A stretch of DNA of 64,000 bases, from contig CAVWQP010000002.1 of NCBI GenBank assembly GCA_963757125.1, forward strand, positions 1-64,000. The letters are read 5' to 3'. The notes beneath the pieces were generated by a model. That model saw only the letters and a list, made by a program, of their open reading frames with translations. It was not told the DNA's origin and did not search any database. Origin of the DNA: CAVVSD01 sp963757125. Lineage in GTDB: Bacteria > Actinomycetota > Thermoleophilia > Solirubrobacterales > Solirubrobacteraceae. Below are positions 51,923-62,350 of the stretch, piece after piece (within the stretch, counting starts at the first letter, position 1; the number at the start of each line of letters is the position of its first letter). The position numbers and the translations under genes are program-made.

Positions 51923-52656
51923 GAGGGCGTACCTCCGGTGCGGGGGTTCAGCCACCGTTCGGCGGCGGAGAGCAGGTAGAAGAGGGCGACGGCGAGCGCG
52001 GCGAGGATCACGACCGCTGCGTACGCGCGCGCGGTCTGCAGCTGCGGGATCGCCTGCAGGATGAGATGGCCGAGGCCGGACTCCGACCCGGCGTACTCGG
52101 CGAACACGGCGCCGATGACCGACACGGCGACCGCGATCTTCGCCCCGCTGAGGGCGGCGGGCGCGGCGGCGGGCAGCTCCGCGAAGCGGAACGCCTGCCA
52201 GCGGGTGGCGTCCATCGTCCGCAGCAGCTTCAGCGTGTCGGCGTCGACGCCGCGAAGCGCGTCCAGCGTCGTCACCACGATCGGGAAGAAGCAGACGAGG
52301 GCGATGATCACGACCTTCGGACCCAGGCCGAAGCCGAGCCACACGAGCAGGAGCGGCGCGATGACGACGACCGGCAGCGCCTGGGACCCGACGAGCAGCG
52401 GGTAGACGGCGCGGCGGGCGGTGCGGCTGAAGTGCAGCGTCACCGCGAGGCCGAACCCGAGGACGATCGCCGCCAGCAGGCCGACCGCGACCTCGCTGGC
52501 GGTCACGAGGAAGTTGTCCCACAGCAGGCGGTGGTCGTGGCCGATCGCGTCGGCGATCTGCGTGGGGGCGGGGAGGATGAGGTCGTCGACGGCGCCGGAG
52601 CGCGCGTAGATCTCCCAGCCGCCGAGGAACACGAGCACGAGCAGCGCGGCGGTCAC
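51919..52656 (-). CDS. thiX: ABC transporter permease, thiamine precursor uptake
   Basis: 245 aa from GTG 52656. Six predicted helices; the EAA loop is visible (VDADTLKLLRTMDATRWQAFRFAELPAAAPAALSGAKIA). SsuC/TauC-type permease of the BPD family. Coupled by 4-bp overlaps to the ATPase before and the substrate-binding protein after. Pathway assignment rests on the operon and the riboswitch. Confidence 0.88.
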   Translation of the reverse strand: MTAALLVLVFLGGWEIYARSGAVDDLILPAPTQIADAIGHDHRLLWDNFLVTASEVAVGLLAAIVLGFGLAVTLHFSRTARRAVYPLLVGSQALPVVVIAPLLLVWLGFGLGPKVVIIALVCFFPIVVTTLDALRGVDADTLKLLRTMDATRWQAFRFAELPAAAPAALSGAKIAVAVSVIGAVFAEYAGSESGLGHLILQAIPQLQTARAYAAVVILAALAVALFYLLSAAERWLNPRTGGTPS

Positions 52657-53375
52657 GCGACGAGCTCCCCGAGCGCGCGCTCGCGCAGGGCGACGAGGGC
52701 CGGATCGGTGCGCGAGCGCGGCCGCGGCAGCTCGACGTCGAGCGTCGCGCGCACGGTCCCCGGGCGGGGCGAGAGGACGAGGACGCGGTCGGCCAGCACG
52801 AGCGCCTCCTCGACGTCGTGCGTCACGAGGAGCACGGTGCGCGGCTCCGTCTGCAGAGCGTCGGCGAGCCAGGTCTGCAGCTCCTGGCGCGTGAGCGCGT
52901 CCAGCGAGGCGAACGGCTCGTCGAGGCACAGCACCGGCTTGCCGGCGAGCAGCGTCCGCAGGAACGCGACCCGCTGGCGCATCCCGCCGGACAGCTCGTG
53001 GGGCCGGGCGCCCTCGAAGCCGGCGAGCCCGAACGTGGCGAACGTCTCGTGCGCGCCCGCGCGGGCCGTCGCGCGGTTCTGCCCCTTCAGGCGCAGCGGC
53101 AGCGCGGCGTTGTCGAGCGCCCCCGCCCAGGGGAGCAGGCTGTCGCGCTGGGGCATGAGGACGGCGGGCGCGGCTCGGATCGTGCCGGCCTCGGGCGTCT
53201 GCAGCCCGCAGGCGAGCTCGAGGAGCGTGGACTTGCCGCAGCCGCTGGGACCGACGACCGCGACGACCTCGCCGGGACCCGCGTGCAGCGACACGTCGTC
53301 GAGCACGCGGAGCGTGCCGAAGACCTTGCTGACGCCCTCCAGGAGGACGCCCCCCTCGTCCGTCGCCCTGCGCAT
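52653..53375 (-). CDS. thiZ: ABC transporter ATP-binding protein, thiamine precursor uptake
   Basis: 240 aa. Walker A VVGPSGCGKSTLLEL, signature LSGGMRQRVAFLRTLL, Walker B VLCLDEPFASLDALTR, switch His in VTHDVEEALVLADRV: a SsuB/TauB-like nucleotide-binding subunit. The ATG at 53375 is preceded by GGAGGGAG, which is also the conserved 3' end of the TPP riboswitch, so ligand binding should hide the ribosome binding site. First gene of thiZXY. Confidence 0.9.
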   Translation of the reverse strand: MRRATDEGGVLLEGVSKVFGTLRVLDDVSLHAGPGEVVAVVGPSGCGKSTLLELACGLQTPEAGTIRAAPAVLMPQRDSLLPWAGALDNAALPLRLKGQNRATARAGAHETFATFGLAGFEGARPHELSGGMRQRVAFLRTLLAGKPVLCLDEPFASLDALTRQELQTWLADALQTEPRTVLLVTHDVEEALVLADRVLVLSPRPGTVRATLDVELPRPRSRTDPALVALRERALGELVA

Positions 53376-53379
53376 GCAC

Positions 53380-53478
53380 TCCCTCCGCGGGCATTACCCC
53401 ACAGGTTCAAAGGGTCAGCGCCGGGTACGTGGCGCTATCTCAGCCGGGCGTTTCCTCCCAGCCCCCCTGGTGTGGTGA
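53380..53478 (-). promoter_or_regulatory. TPP riboswitch (THI element)
   Basis: Read on the minus strand the leader contains, in order, GGGGGGCTGGG, CGCCCGGCTGAGATAGCGCC (the CUGAGA pyrimidine-binding loop), GACCCTTTGAACCTG (ACCCUUUGAACCUG), GGGGTAATGCC and GCGGAGGGAG. This is the full set of conserved TPP-aptamer blocks with normal spacing. The final GGAGGGAG is the ribosome binding site of the ATPase gene, which points to translational control: TPP bound, site hidden, transporter off. Confidence 0.9.
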
Positions 53479-53581
53479 AGCGTCCGCAGGCTAACAGGGG
53501 CCCGATGGGTGCCAGCACGCCCAAGGTGTAGGGGTTTCCCCGTTTCGCGTTGCGGTGACTCTACGTACGGTTGGTCTCGCG

Positions 53582-54223
53582 ATGCACCTGTCCCCGACAC
53601 CCCAGCGCTTCCGTGCCGCCCAGGCAGCCCGGGCGATCCTCGGCGGCGAGCACCCGCTCGCGCGGGCCGAGGAGCGCGTCCACTGGCTGGGCGCGCAGGC
53701 CGCCGCCAGCGCCGCGCTCCTGACCGGCAGCGCCGTCGGACTCGTCGCCGGCGCGAACGAGCTGCTCGTCGTCCTCCTCGCCGCCGCCGCGGTGCAGATC
53801 GGGATCCTGGCCGGACTGTTCGCCGCCGCCGGCGCGCGCCGCCGGCGCGCGCTGGAGCTCATCGCCGCGGGCCGCGCCGCTCTCCCCCTCGCCGCCGTGC
53901 GGCGCGAGCGGGCGCGGCTCGCGCGGAGGGTCGGCGCGCTGGCCAGGTCGCTGGAGCGGATGCGCGTCGACGCGCGTCGCCCCATGCGCAACCGCCCGGT
54001 CGTCGCCCCCCTGTACTTCCCCTCGGTGATCCGCGAGGTCGACGCCGAGCTGGCGACGACGGCGCGCCTGCTCCGCGACGGCACCCCCGACCTCGCCGCC
54101 GTAGCCCGCACCGAGGAGCTGCTCGGCGGGGAGTCCTCACCGCTGTACGGCCCGGACGTCCGTCGCCTGCGCGAGGAGCTCGCCAGGCTGCAGTACGCGC
54201 TCAGCGCGCGCGTGACCGTCTAG
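53582..54223 (+). CDS. hypothetical membrane protein
   Basis: 213 aa from ATG 53582 (GTG 53555 possible). N-terminal AQAARAILGGEHPLARAEERVHWL, two adjacent hydrophobic helices (about 38-57 and 63-85) and a long basic C-terminal helical domain (RRERARLARRVGALARSLERMRV) with PVVAPLYFPSVIREVDAEL. No family recognised. The reading frame has strong GC3 bias. It is followed 14 bp later by a lipoprotein gene. Confidence 0.65.
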   Translation: MHLSPTPQRFRAAQAARAILGGEHPLARAEERVHWLGAQAAASAALLTGSAVGLVAGANELLVVLLAAAAVQIGILAGLFAAAGARRRRALELIAAGRAALPLAAVRRERARLARRVGALARSLERMRVDARRPMRNRPVVAPLYFPSVIREVDAELATTARLLRDGTPDLAAVARTEELLGGESSPLYGPDVRRLREELARLQYALSARVTV

Positions 54224-54236
54224 CCTGCGGCGGTCG

Positions 54237-54636
54237 ATGACGCGCCTGGTCCCCTGCCTCGTGGTGGTGCTCGCCCTCGTCGCCGCCGGCTGCGGCGGCG
54301 ACTCGAAGGCCGACGCCGTCGCGAAGACCTACAACGCGTTCGCCCACGACGTCGTGATGTCGAACTTCGACGGCGCCTGCCGGCTCATGACGAAGGAGGC
54401 CCAGTCCGACGTGGTCGGCGCCGGCAAGGCACTGACCCATGGCGTGCATCCGTGCGGCGCCGCGCTCGAGTCGACCATGGGTCTCCTCGACCAGGGCGAC
54501 ATGGAGGCGCTCGGCCGGAAGGTCGACGCCTCGGCCGTCTCGGTGAAGGGCGACTCCGCCACCGTGAAGGCCCACGGCAACAAGGCGAGCCTCACGAGTC
54601 AGGACGGCAGCCTGGCTCATCGCGCGGGAGCCGTGA
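54237..54636 (+). CDS. small lipoprotein, apparent +1 frameshift near the end
   Basis: 132 aa if one base is removed near 54611. Lipoprotein signal MTRLVPCLVVVLALVAAGCGGD (lipobox VAAGC), a helical domain with two Cys (NFDGACRLM, GVHPCGAAL) and a final KASLTSQDGSWLIAREP-stop, the typical end of small SnoaL-like actinobacterial lipoproteins. Without correction the frame runs on into antisense of the DUF2252 gene. The corrected stop at 54636 gives a 20-bp convergent overlap with that gene. Confidence 0.7.
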
Positions 54637-56005
54637 CGGCCGCCGCGAAGGCGGCGTGGTCGCGCTCGTTCTGGTCGGCGTACGCGCCGGCGAAGCGCAC
54701 GAGCGCATCCGCGAAGCGCTCGCCGCGCCCCAGGTAGGCCGCGATCGCGAACCGGTCGCCCGAGCGCGCGTGCCCACGGGCGAGCGCCTCGCCGCAGGTC
54801 GCCGCGTACGCCGCGAGCTCCGGCGGCGGCAGGGCCTCGATCGGCACAGAGAGCTTCGCGTCCCAGAGCTGGCGGACGTAGTAGTCGCGGCCGCGCCCGT
54901 CGAGCTCGGTGCCGGTCCGCGCCCATCCGAGCAGGACGTCGGTCGCGCTCTGCATCATCCGCTGGCCGTCGACGACGCGGCGGCCGGGGTTGTCGCTCAC
55001 GTAGCCGCCGAGGTGCGGCTCGAGCACCGACGGCCCGGCCTCCTTGACCTGCAGGACGAGCGGATCATCGTCGTCGCGCCCGAGCAGCAGGACGATCCAT
55101 GCCAGGTTGCCCACGCTGCCGACGCCGACGATCTTGTGGGCGATGTCGACGCCGCGGTAGGCCTCGAGGAGCCGGCGCCGATTCGCCATCAGGCTGGTGC
55201 GGTACGTCCGCAGCGCGTCGGCGACGAGCGCCCGGGCTGCGTCGACGTCCTCCGTCAGCTCCCCGAGCGGCACGACCCACGGCGGGTCGGAGACGATCCG
55301 GGGCGCGCCATCGCGGATCTCGGTGAGCCGCTCCAGCGCGCGCATGCTGTCCTTCCCGCGCGCCTTCTCGACGCGCCGCACGACCTCCTTGCGGCGGTGG
55401 CGGTCGAGCGCGTCCACCCAGTCGCGGAGCCGTACGTCGACCTCCGTACGCGAGTACCAGACGTCGATGGTCCGCATCCCGGCGAAGCGCCGCATCGCCG
55501 CCGCGTAGCCCAGGACCGCCGCCCGCACCGCGTCCGCGCGGTCCGCCGCGGAGAAGCTTCGGTCGCGCGCCGCGACCTCCGTGCTGGCCGCCAGCCGCTT
55601 GACGTCCCACTCCCACGGGCCGGGCAGCGTCTCGTCGAAGTCGTTGACGTCGAAGACCATCCGGCGGTCGGGCGCGGCGAAGCCGCCGAAGTTGCCCAGA
55701 TGCGCGTCGCCGCAGAGCTGCACGGTGATGCCGCTCGTCGGCGTCCCGGCGAGGTCCGCCGCCATCACGGCCGCGGCGCCACGCAGGAATGTGAAGGGGG
55801 ACACCGCCATGCGGTCGTGGCGGATCGGCACCAGCGCCTGCACGCGGGCGTCGTCCTGTCCGAGGACGATCGCGATCGGGTCGACGGCGTCGCGGTCGGG
55901 TCGCCAGTCGCCGTGCGCCGAACGAGGTGCGATGTGGCGTGCGTCGCGACCGCGCTCAGCGCTGTCCGTCGTCCTCGCGGGCGGTTCGAGCCGGGTCCGT
56001 GGCAT
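54617..56005 (-). CDS. DUF2252 family protein
   Basis: 462 aa. Family features: RHDRMAVSPFTFLRGAAAVMAADLA, VQLCGDAHLGNFGGFAAPDRRMVFDVNDFDET (kinase-like HxD and DxD set), KIVGVGSVGNLAWIVLLLG, VLQVKEAGPSVLE and YYVRQLWDAKLS. The fold resembles aminoglycoside/protein kinases; biochemical role unknown. ATG 56005 opens MPRTRLEPPARTTDSAERGR, a disordered leader. Monocistronic. Confidence 0.88.
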   Translation of the reverse strand: MPRTRLEPPARTTDSAERGRDARHIAPRSAHGDWRPDRDAVDPIAIVLGQDDARVQALVPIRHDRMAVSPFTFLRGAAAVMAADLAGTPTSGITVQLCGDAHLGNFGGFAAPDRRMVFDVNDFDETLPGPWEWDVKRLAASTEVAARDRSFSAADRADAVRAAVLGYAAAMRRFAGMRTIDVWYSRTEVDVRLRDWVDALDRHRRKEVVRRVEKARGKDSMRALERLTEIRDGAPRIVSDPPWVVPLGELTEDVDAARALVADALRTYRTSLMANRRRLLEAYRGVDIAHKIVGVGSVGNLAWIVLLLGRDDDDPLVLQVKEAGPSVLEPHLGGYVSDNPGRRVVDGQRMMQSATDVLLGWARTGTELDGRGRDYYVRQLWDAKLSVPIEALPPPELAAYAATCGEALARGHARSGDRFAIAAYLGRGERFADALVRFAGAYADQNERDHAAFAAAVTAPAR

Positions 56006-56103
56006 CTGCGCAGTCTGCCGATGCGCGGCACCGAGGGCCACGCCCTCCTTCGGTTGTCCATCCCGCTTGCCGGGCGGACGACGAGGCGTCACAGTCCGCG
56101 CCG

Positions 56104-56334
56104 ATGATCCTCGCCGCAGGCAGCTTCGAGGTCGGCCCCAGCGCGTCCTACGTGGCCCTCGTGCTGGTCTGGTTCGGGCTGTCGGCGCTCGTCGGACTCG
56201 TCGCGATGCGGTCGAGCGGGCGCGCGGGCTGGTTCACGATCTACTTCGTGCTCTCGCTCGTGCTCACGCCGCTCGTCGGCGCGATCGCCTGCCTGGCTGA
56301 GATGGCGGCGATGCGCCGCCGCCGCGCGACCTAG
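56104..56334 (+). CDS. small two-helix membrane protein
   Basis: 76 aa from ATG 56104: two hydrophobic helices (YVALVLVWFGLSALVGLVAM and FTIYFVLSLVLTPLVGAIAC) joined by a short RSSGRAG loop and ending in a basic tail (MRRRRAT). Similar short proteins occur next to many genes in this group; function unknown. Its stop overlaps the convergent VWA gene by 4 bp. Confidence 0.65.
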   Translation: MILAAGSFEVGPSASYVALVLVWFGLSALVGLVAMRSSGRAGWFTIYFVLSLVLTPLVGAIACLAEMAAMRRRRAT

Positions 56335-57709
56335 GACCCGACGGGCCGCGCGAGCGCCTTGACGAAGTCCTCGAGCTGGGCCGTGGTCCAGCACTCGAAG
56401 GCCTCGCAGTGGCGCTCGTACGCCGAGATGACCGAGTCGCCGTAGTTCCAGTACAGCCGTGGCTCGGGGTTGAGCCAGAACGTACGGCCCGCCCGCGCGG
56501 CGACCTGGGCGAAGACGTCGGCGCCGGGGTCGCGGCCGTTCGTGCGCGCGTCGCCGAGCACGATCACCGTGGCCCGCGGGTGCAGGTCGTCGTCGACGAG
56601 GTCGCGGAACTCCGACCAGACGCGCCCGTAGTCGGTGTAGCCGGAGACGTCGGCGACGCCGGCGTCCTTCGCGATCGCCTCGGAGACGTTCGCGAAGTCG
56701 CGCTCGCGCAGGAAGACGTCGGTGACCTCGCTGATGCGCTCGATGAAGACGAACGAGCGCATCTTGCGGAACGAGTCGTGCAGCGCGTGCAGCACGGACA
56801 GGAAGAAGACCGACGCGCTCGTGACGGACGTGCTCACGTCGCACAGCACGTAGATCTCCGGCCGGCGCGGCCGCTTCGGGCGGTAGCGCAGCTGGACGGG
56901 GACGCCGCCGGTCTCCAGCGACGCGCGCATCGTGCGGCGCACGTCGACGTGGGCGTGGTGACGGTGCCCGCGGCTCTCCTGGCCCTGCGTCTTGAGCCGT
57001 CGCTTGAGCTGCGTCACGACGCGGTGCACCGCGGCGAGGTCCTGCAGCGGGCCGCTCGGCAGGGCGCGGTCGAGCTCGTTGAGCGGCCGCTTGGGCGGCA
57101 GCGTCTCCGTGCGCTCGATCTGCTGGCGCTCGAGCTCGCGGCGCAGCAGCTCCTCGAAGCGGCGCAGCTGGTCGCGCGGCAGCCCGTCGCGGCGGGGATC
57201 GTCCTCGTCGAGGTCCGGCTGGGGCTCGGCGCGCAGGCCGAGCGAGCGACGGATGCGCTGCACGTCGACGCCGATGACCCCCGACCCCTCGCCCTGACGG
57301 CCGAACGCGGCGATCGCCAGCCGCGCGAGGTCGCGCAGCGCGGCCTCCGAGCCGTCGCGCAGCGCCGCGGCGATCTGCTGGCGCAGCGTGTCGAGGTTCA
57401 TCTCGTCGAAGTCCGACCCGCTGCCGGTCGAGCCGTCGGACTCCTTGACGCCGACCTCGACGGCCGCCGCCTCGGCGGCGCGGAAGAAGAACCGGTCGAA
57501 GACGAGCTCGAAGATCCGCCGGTCCTCCGGCGACTTCGCGAGCGTCGCCGACAGCGCCGCCCGGAAGTCCTCCGGGTCCGTCCACGCGACGGCGTCGAGC
57601 ACCGCGAAGCCGTCGAGCAGCTCCGAGGTCCCCGCGGCGACGCCCTCCGAGCGCAGCTCCTCGCAGAACTCGACGAGTCGCGCCGCGATCCCGGGAGGCG
57701 CGACGGCCA

Positions 57710-57710
<1 letters not shown>
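56331..57710 (-). CDS. VWA domain-containing protein (CoxE-like)
   Basis: 459 aa. C-terminal VWA domain with MIDAS-like motif IYVLCDVSTSVTSASVFFLS (DxSxS), DYGRVWSEF and VIVLGDARTNGRDPG. The N-terminal about 200 residues are helical and charged (VEFCEELRSEGVAAGTSELLD, typical of CoxE). Works with MoxR-type ATPases to assemble or activate metal enzymes. Its ATG overlaps the MoxR stop by one base (TGATG), confirming the pair. Confidence 0.9.
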
Positions 57711-58591
<881 letters not shown>

Positions 58592-58614
58592 CGCAACCGA
58601 TGGTATTCGCCCGC

Positions 58615-59187
58615 CTAGAACAGACGGTCCGGCGCGGCGTCGGGCTGCTGCCGGGCCGTCGGCTCCTCCTCCGGCGGGCGCGGCTCGCGCGGTCGCCGGG
58701 AGGTGGGCGGCGCCGGCCGGGCGTTGCGCTCGTGCTGACGCAGCCGCCATCCGGCGGCGGCCAGGCCGCCGGCCGCGAGGAAGGCGACGAAGAAGCCCCA
58801 CTGGATGCCGACGGTGCTGGCCTCGCCGCCGACGTCGGGCCGGTCGAACACCCGCCAGAACAGCAGGAGCGCCGCCCACGCGCCGGCCACCAGGATCACG
58901 GTGCCGTCGCCGCCGGGCAGCTCGTACTCGCGGCCCTCCGCGCGCGTGAACAGCAGCGCGAGGACGCCGGCGGAGACGAGGAAGATCGCTGCCTCGACGA
59001 AGGACAGCGTCCCGAAGGCGCTGACGGCGTCCCCGATGAAGCGCGAGCCGCGGACCGTGTTCTTCTCGTACCAGGGCAGGAACATCGAGACCAGCAGCGC
59101 GAGCGCGGCGAGGCCCGCGAGCTGCTGATCGCCGTTCAGCGCGCGCGGCGCGGCCGCGATCCGGCGGAGGATGTCCCCAAGGTTCAT
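58615..59187 (-). CDS. four-helix membrane protein
   Basis: 190 aa. Four helices (residues about 22-40, 58-82, 95-112, 125-147) with FLPWYEKNTVRGSRF after the first, recalling FLSWYEPDVSGWDVF in the protein at 36979, and a disordered Pro/Arg C-terminus (APPTSRRPREPRPPEEEP). Starts inside the end of the EVE gene (4-bp overlap), so cotranscribed with it. Function unknown. Confidence 0.75.
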   Translation of the reverse strand: MNLGDILRRIAAAPRALNGDQQLAGLAALALLVSMFLPWYEKNTVRGSRFIGDAVSAFGTLSFVEAAIFLVSAGVLALLFTRAEGREYELPGGDGTVILVAGAWAALLLFWRVFDRPDVGGEASTVGIQWGFFVAFLAAGGLAAAGWRLRQHERNARPAPPTSRRPREPRPPEEEPTARQQPDAAPDRLF

Positions 59188-59642
59188 CGCGCCAGCGGCG
59201 AGCCGGCCCTGGAGCGCATGCGCTCCAGCAGCAGGTCGGCGTCGCCGTCGGAGACCCTGCGCACCTGGCCCTGGAACGCCAGCTTCCAGTGCTCGGGCGG
59301 CCACTTGCGGATGTGCTCGAGGTCGTCCTTCACGCTCTCGGCCTCGAGCCACTCGGCCTCCGCGAGCACGAGCTCCGGCTCGGTCGCGAAGCGCCAGGGG
59401 TACGCGTCGGCCTTCCCGGGCTTGCCCGGCCAGATCTTCTCGCGGTCCTCGTAGAGGTCGCCCGTCACCCGGATCGACGCCGCGAAGCGCATGACGCGCG
59501 TGAGGTACAGGACGATCCGGTCGCCCTGCTCGATCTCGAGCGCGCGGTTGCGGTTGCGCTCCTTCAGCCCGATGACCGAGAAGCCCTGCGCGGCCGTGGC
59601 CTCGTGGTTCTCGGGTGAGGCCGTGAGGATCCAGGTGGCCAT
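59184..59642 (-). CDS. EVE domain-containing protein
   Basis: 152 aa. MATWILTASPENHEATAAQGFSVIG, RALEIEQGDRIVLYLTRVMRFAASIRVTGDL, WPGKPGKADAYPWRFATEPELVL and KWPPEHWKLAFQGQVRRVS are EVE/YTH-like. EVE domains bind modified bases in nucleic acids and are common next to restriction and stress genes. ATG 59642 has GGGGTGGG upstream; ATG 59654 is possible. Confidence 0.85.
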   Translation of the reverse strand: MATWILTASPENHEATAAQGFSVIGLKERNRNRALEIEQGDRIVLYLTRVMRFAASIRVTGDLYEDREKIWPGKPGKADAYPWRFATEPELVLAEAEWLEAESVKDDLEHIRKWPPEHWKLAFQGQVRRVSDGDADLLLERMRSRAGSPLAR

Positions 59643-59664
59643 GACCCACCCCATGGTAAAGGCG

Positions 59665-59982
59665 CTAGCGGACTGGGATGTCGCGCACCGCGGGACCGGC
59701 CTCCGGCGGGGCGCCGAACGTCTCGATCCAACGGTCCAGCAGCGCCCGGACGAGGATGAGGAGGCCGCGGATGAGGTCGCACACCTGCTCCCAGAGGTCC
59801 TCCGGCAGCAGCGCGCGGACGGCCTGGGCGACGGCCGCGAGCGCTCCGATCTCCGCGCCGGCGGCGTTCGCGCTGCGCGGGACGTCCTCGCGCATGGCCG
59901 CCGTCTCCTCCGCGAGCGCCTCCGCAGCGGCCTGGGCCGCCGCGACGCGCTCGCGCAGCTCGTCGAGGGGATCGGCGGTCAC
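59665..59982 (-). CDS. hypothetical helical protein, coupled to ArsA-like ATPase
   Basis: 105 aa from GTG 59982, overlapping the ATPase stop (GTGA). N-terminal coiled coil (LDELRERVAAAQAAAEALAEE), then an amphipathic or membrane-associated stretch (EQVCDLIRGLLILVRALLDRWIETF). Possibly membrane-associated. Unrecognised; coupling suggests a partner role for the ATPase. Confidence 0.65.
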   Translation of the reverse strand: MTADPLDELRERVAAAQAAAEALAEETAAMREDVPRSANAAGAEIGALAAVAQAVRALLPEDLWEQVCDLIRGLLILVRALLDRWIETFGAPPEAGPAVRDIPVR

Positions 59983-61157
59983 GGGACGGGCGCCTCCAGG
60001 TCGACCGTGAGCGCGCCGTCGGCGAGCTCCGCGCCGCGCGCGCTCCAGCCCTGCAGCGCGGGCGGGAGCATGAGCGTGCGCTTGTAGCCGTCGACGCGCA
60101 CCACGAGCTCGCTGCCGACCTGGCGCAGCGACACGTCGCCGCGCTGGGCCAGCGGCAGCGGCAGGTGCAGCCGGGCGACGTCCTCGGAGAGCTCGAGGCG
60201 CTCCGCCGCGCCCGTGTGCAGGATCGCGGCGGGGTCGAGGTCACCGAAGGCCTCGTCCCCGAGGCGGTCGAGCATCTCCGGGCCGCGGACCTCCTCGGCG
60301 AAGTACGGCGCCCGCAGCACCGGGACGGGGGCGAACGCCGCCGTGACGTCCCGCAGCTCCTCCTCCTGGCGCTCGCGCCAGCCGTCGAAGTAGTCGCCGA
60401 CCTCGGCCGGGAAGACGCGGTTGACGACGACCGCGTCGACCGGGAAGCCGTAGAGGTTCAGGTAGGTGAACGTCCGCCGCGCCTCGTCGACCGCGAGGCG
60501 CTCGGGGGTCATGACGAGGCGGACGGACACGCGCTCGGCGTCGCGCAGCACGTCCCCCATCGCAAGCACGCCGCGGACGACGCCGGTCACGTCGGCGATC
60601 GCGTCGTCGTCGGGCAGCGCGACGTCGAGCACCGCGCGGGAGAACGGTCGCGCCGCATTGAGCGCCCCGCGCTCGTGCGCGGGGACGACACGGTCCAGCC
60701 ACCAGCGCGCGACGTCAGGCAGCGAGAGCAGCCGCAGGGTCTCGCCGGTCGGCGCGCAGTCGACGACGACGACGTCGAACTCGTCGCCGTCGGCGTGACG
60801 GCGCAGCCGCAGCAGGGCGAACAGCTCGTCGAGGCCGGGCGGGACGGTGATCTCCTCGGCGGAGATCCGGTCGGCGCCGCGGCGCAGGAGCTGGGCGGAC
60901 AGCCAGTCGCGCACCGAGGCCCAGTTGCGCTCGATCTCGGCCTGCGCCTGGACCTGCTCGGCCCACAGGCGGTCGCCGACCTGGGCCGGCTTGTCGCCGA
61001 TCTCGACGTCGAGGACGTCGGCCAGCGAGTGCGCGGGGTCGGTCGAGAAGACGAGGGTCCGCGCGCCGGACGCCGCCGCGCGCCGCGCCGTCGCCGCCGC
61101 CACCGAGGTCTTGCCGACGCCGCCCTTCCCGGTGTGCAGCACGATGCGAGGGCCCAT
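59979..61157 (-). CDS. ArsA-like/GET3-family ATPase
   Basis: 392 aa. Deviant P-loop TGKGGVGKTSVAAATA at residue about 9, Switch I FSTDPAHSLADVLD, Switch II VVVDCAPTGETLRLLSLPD, VVVNRVFP as the base-binding strand. The C-terminal about 60 residues (LHLPLPLAQRGDVSLRQVGSELVVRVDGYKRTL) form the alpha-crystallin-like domain found on actinobacterial ArsA homologues. No arsenite-binding Cys triad is visible, so a GET3-like chaperone or other role is more likely than arsenic efflux. Confidence 0.85.
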   Translation of the reverse strand: MGPRIVLHTGKGGVGKTSVAAATARRAAASGARTLVFSTDPAHSLADVLDVEIGDKPAQVGDRLWAEQVQAQAEIERNWASVRDWLSAQLLRRGADRISAEEITVPPGLDELFALLRLRRHADGDEFDVVVVDCAPTGETLRLLSLPDVARWWLDRVVPAHERGALNAARPFSRAVLDVALPDDDAIADVTGVVRGVLAMGDVLRDAERVSVRLVMTPERLAVDEARRTFTYLNLYGFPVDAVVVNRVFPAEVGDYFDGWRERQEEELRDVTAAFAPVPVLRAPYFAEEVRGPEMLDRLGDEAFGDLDPAAILHTGAAERLELSEDVARLHLPLPLAQRGDVSLRQVGSELVVRVDGYKRTLMLPPALQGWSARGAELADGALTVDLEAPVP

Positions 61158-61206
61158 TGCGTGCGTCGAGCGTAACTCAGAGGATGCTGGGTAGGGTCTC
61201 CGGCGA

Positions 61207-62350
61207 ATGGCCGACGGGGCGCCGACCGAGCGAGGCTTCAACCTGCGGCGCTTCCTGCTGAGTGGGTCGGGTTGGCCCTATCTGCTCGTGCCGTTCATCC
61301 CGATCGCGATCGCGCTGGAGCTCGCCCACGCGGGCGCGGTGGTCATCTTCAGCCACCGCGGCACTCGGCGTCATCCCGACGGCGGCGCTCATGGGGAGGT
61401 CCACCGAGGAGCTCGCGGCGCGCACCGGCCCCGGCATCGGCGGCCTGCTGAACGTCACGTTCGGCAACTTCCCCGAGCTCGTCATCGCCTTCTTCGCCCT
61501 GCGCGAGGGCCTGCAGGAGGTCGTCAAGGCGTCGCTGATCGGCTCGATCCTCGGGAACATCCTGCTCGTCATGGGCCTCGCGATGTTCGTGGGCGGCCTC
61601 AAGCGCAAGAACCAGAAGTTCAGCGCCGCCGGCGCGCAGGCGCAGGCGTCGATGCTGCTGCTCGCCGCCGCCGCGCTCGTGATGCCGACGATCTTCCAGC
61701 TCGTCCACGGCGGGTCGCTACCGCGCGTCGGGGAGGACTCGGTGAACTTCGGCACCGACCTCGAGCACATGTCCTTCGCCGTGGCGATCATCCTGCTGAT
61801 CTCCTACGTCTGCGGCCTGTTCTTCTCGCTGCGGACGCACCAGCACCTCTTCAACCCCGAGCACGGCGAGGACGACCACGTCGACTCCGCGTGGCCCGTC
61901 CGGCGCTCCGTCATCACCCTGGCGGTCGCGGGCGTCGCGGTCGGCGTCATGTCGGAGATCCTCGTCGGCTCGATCAACGACGCCTCCTCGTCGATCGGGC
62001 TCTCGAACTTCTTCGTCGGCCTGATCGTCGTCGCCATCGTGGGCAACGCCGCCGAGCACTGGGTCGCCGTCTACTTCGCGATGAAGGACAAGATGGACCT
62101 GACCGTGAACATCGCGATCGGCTCGAGCGCCCAGATCGCGCTGTTCGTCGCGCCCGTGCTCGTCCTCCTGTCCTTCATCGTCGGGCCGAACCCCATGGCG
62201 CTGGTCTTCAACGGCTACGAGCTGGGCGCGGTCGTCCTGGCGCTCCTCATCGCGAACCTGGTCATCGCCGACGGCGAGTCCAACTGGTACGAGGGCCTGC
62301 AGCTGCTCGCCGTCTACGCGGTGCTCGGGGTCGTCTTCTTCTACGCATGA
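61207..62350 (+). CDS. calcium/proton antiporter (CaCA family), apparent +1 frameshift
   Basis: 380 aa if one base is removed near 61353. N-terminal helix AYLLVPFIPIAIALELA-like segment then, after the shift, TAALGVIPTAALMGRSTEELAARTGPGIGGLLNVTFGNFPELVIAFFAL, the first alpha repeat (GNxxE). The second repeat is VGNAAEHWVAVYFAMKDKMDLTVNIAIGSS (GNAAEH). About eleven helices. Exchanges Ca2+ for H+. ATG 61207 is in the first frame. ATGA overlap with the TerC gene. Confidence 0.85.
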
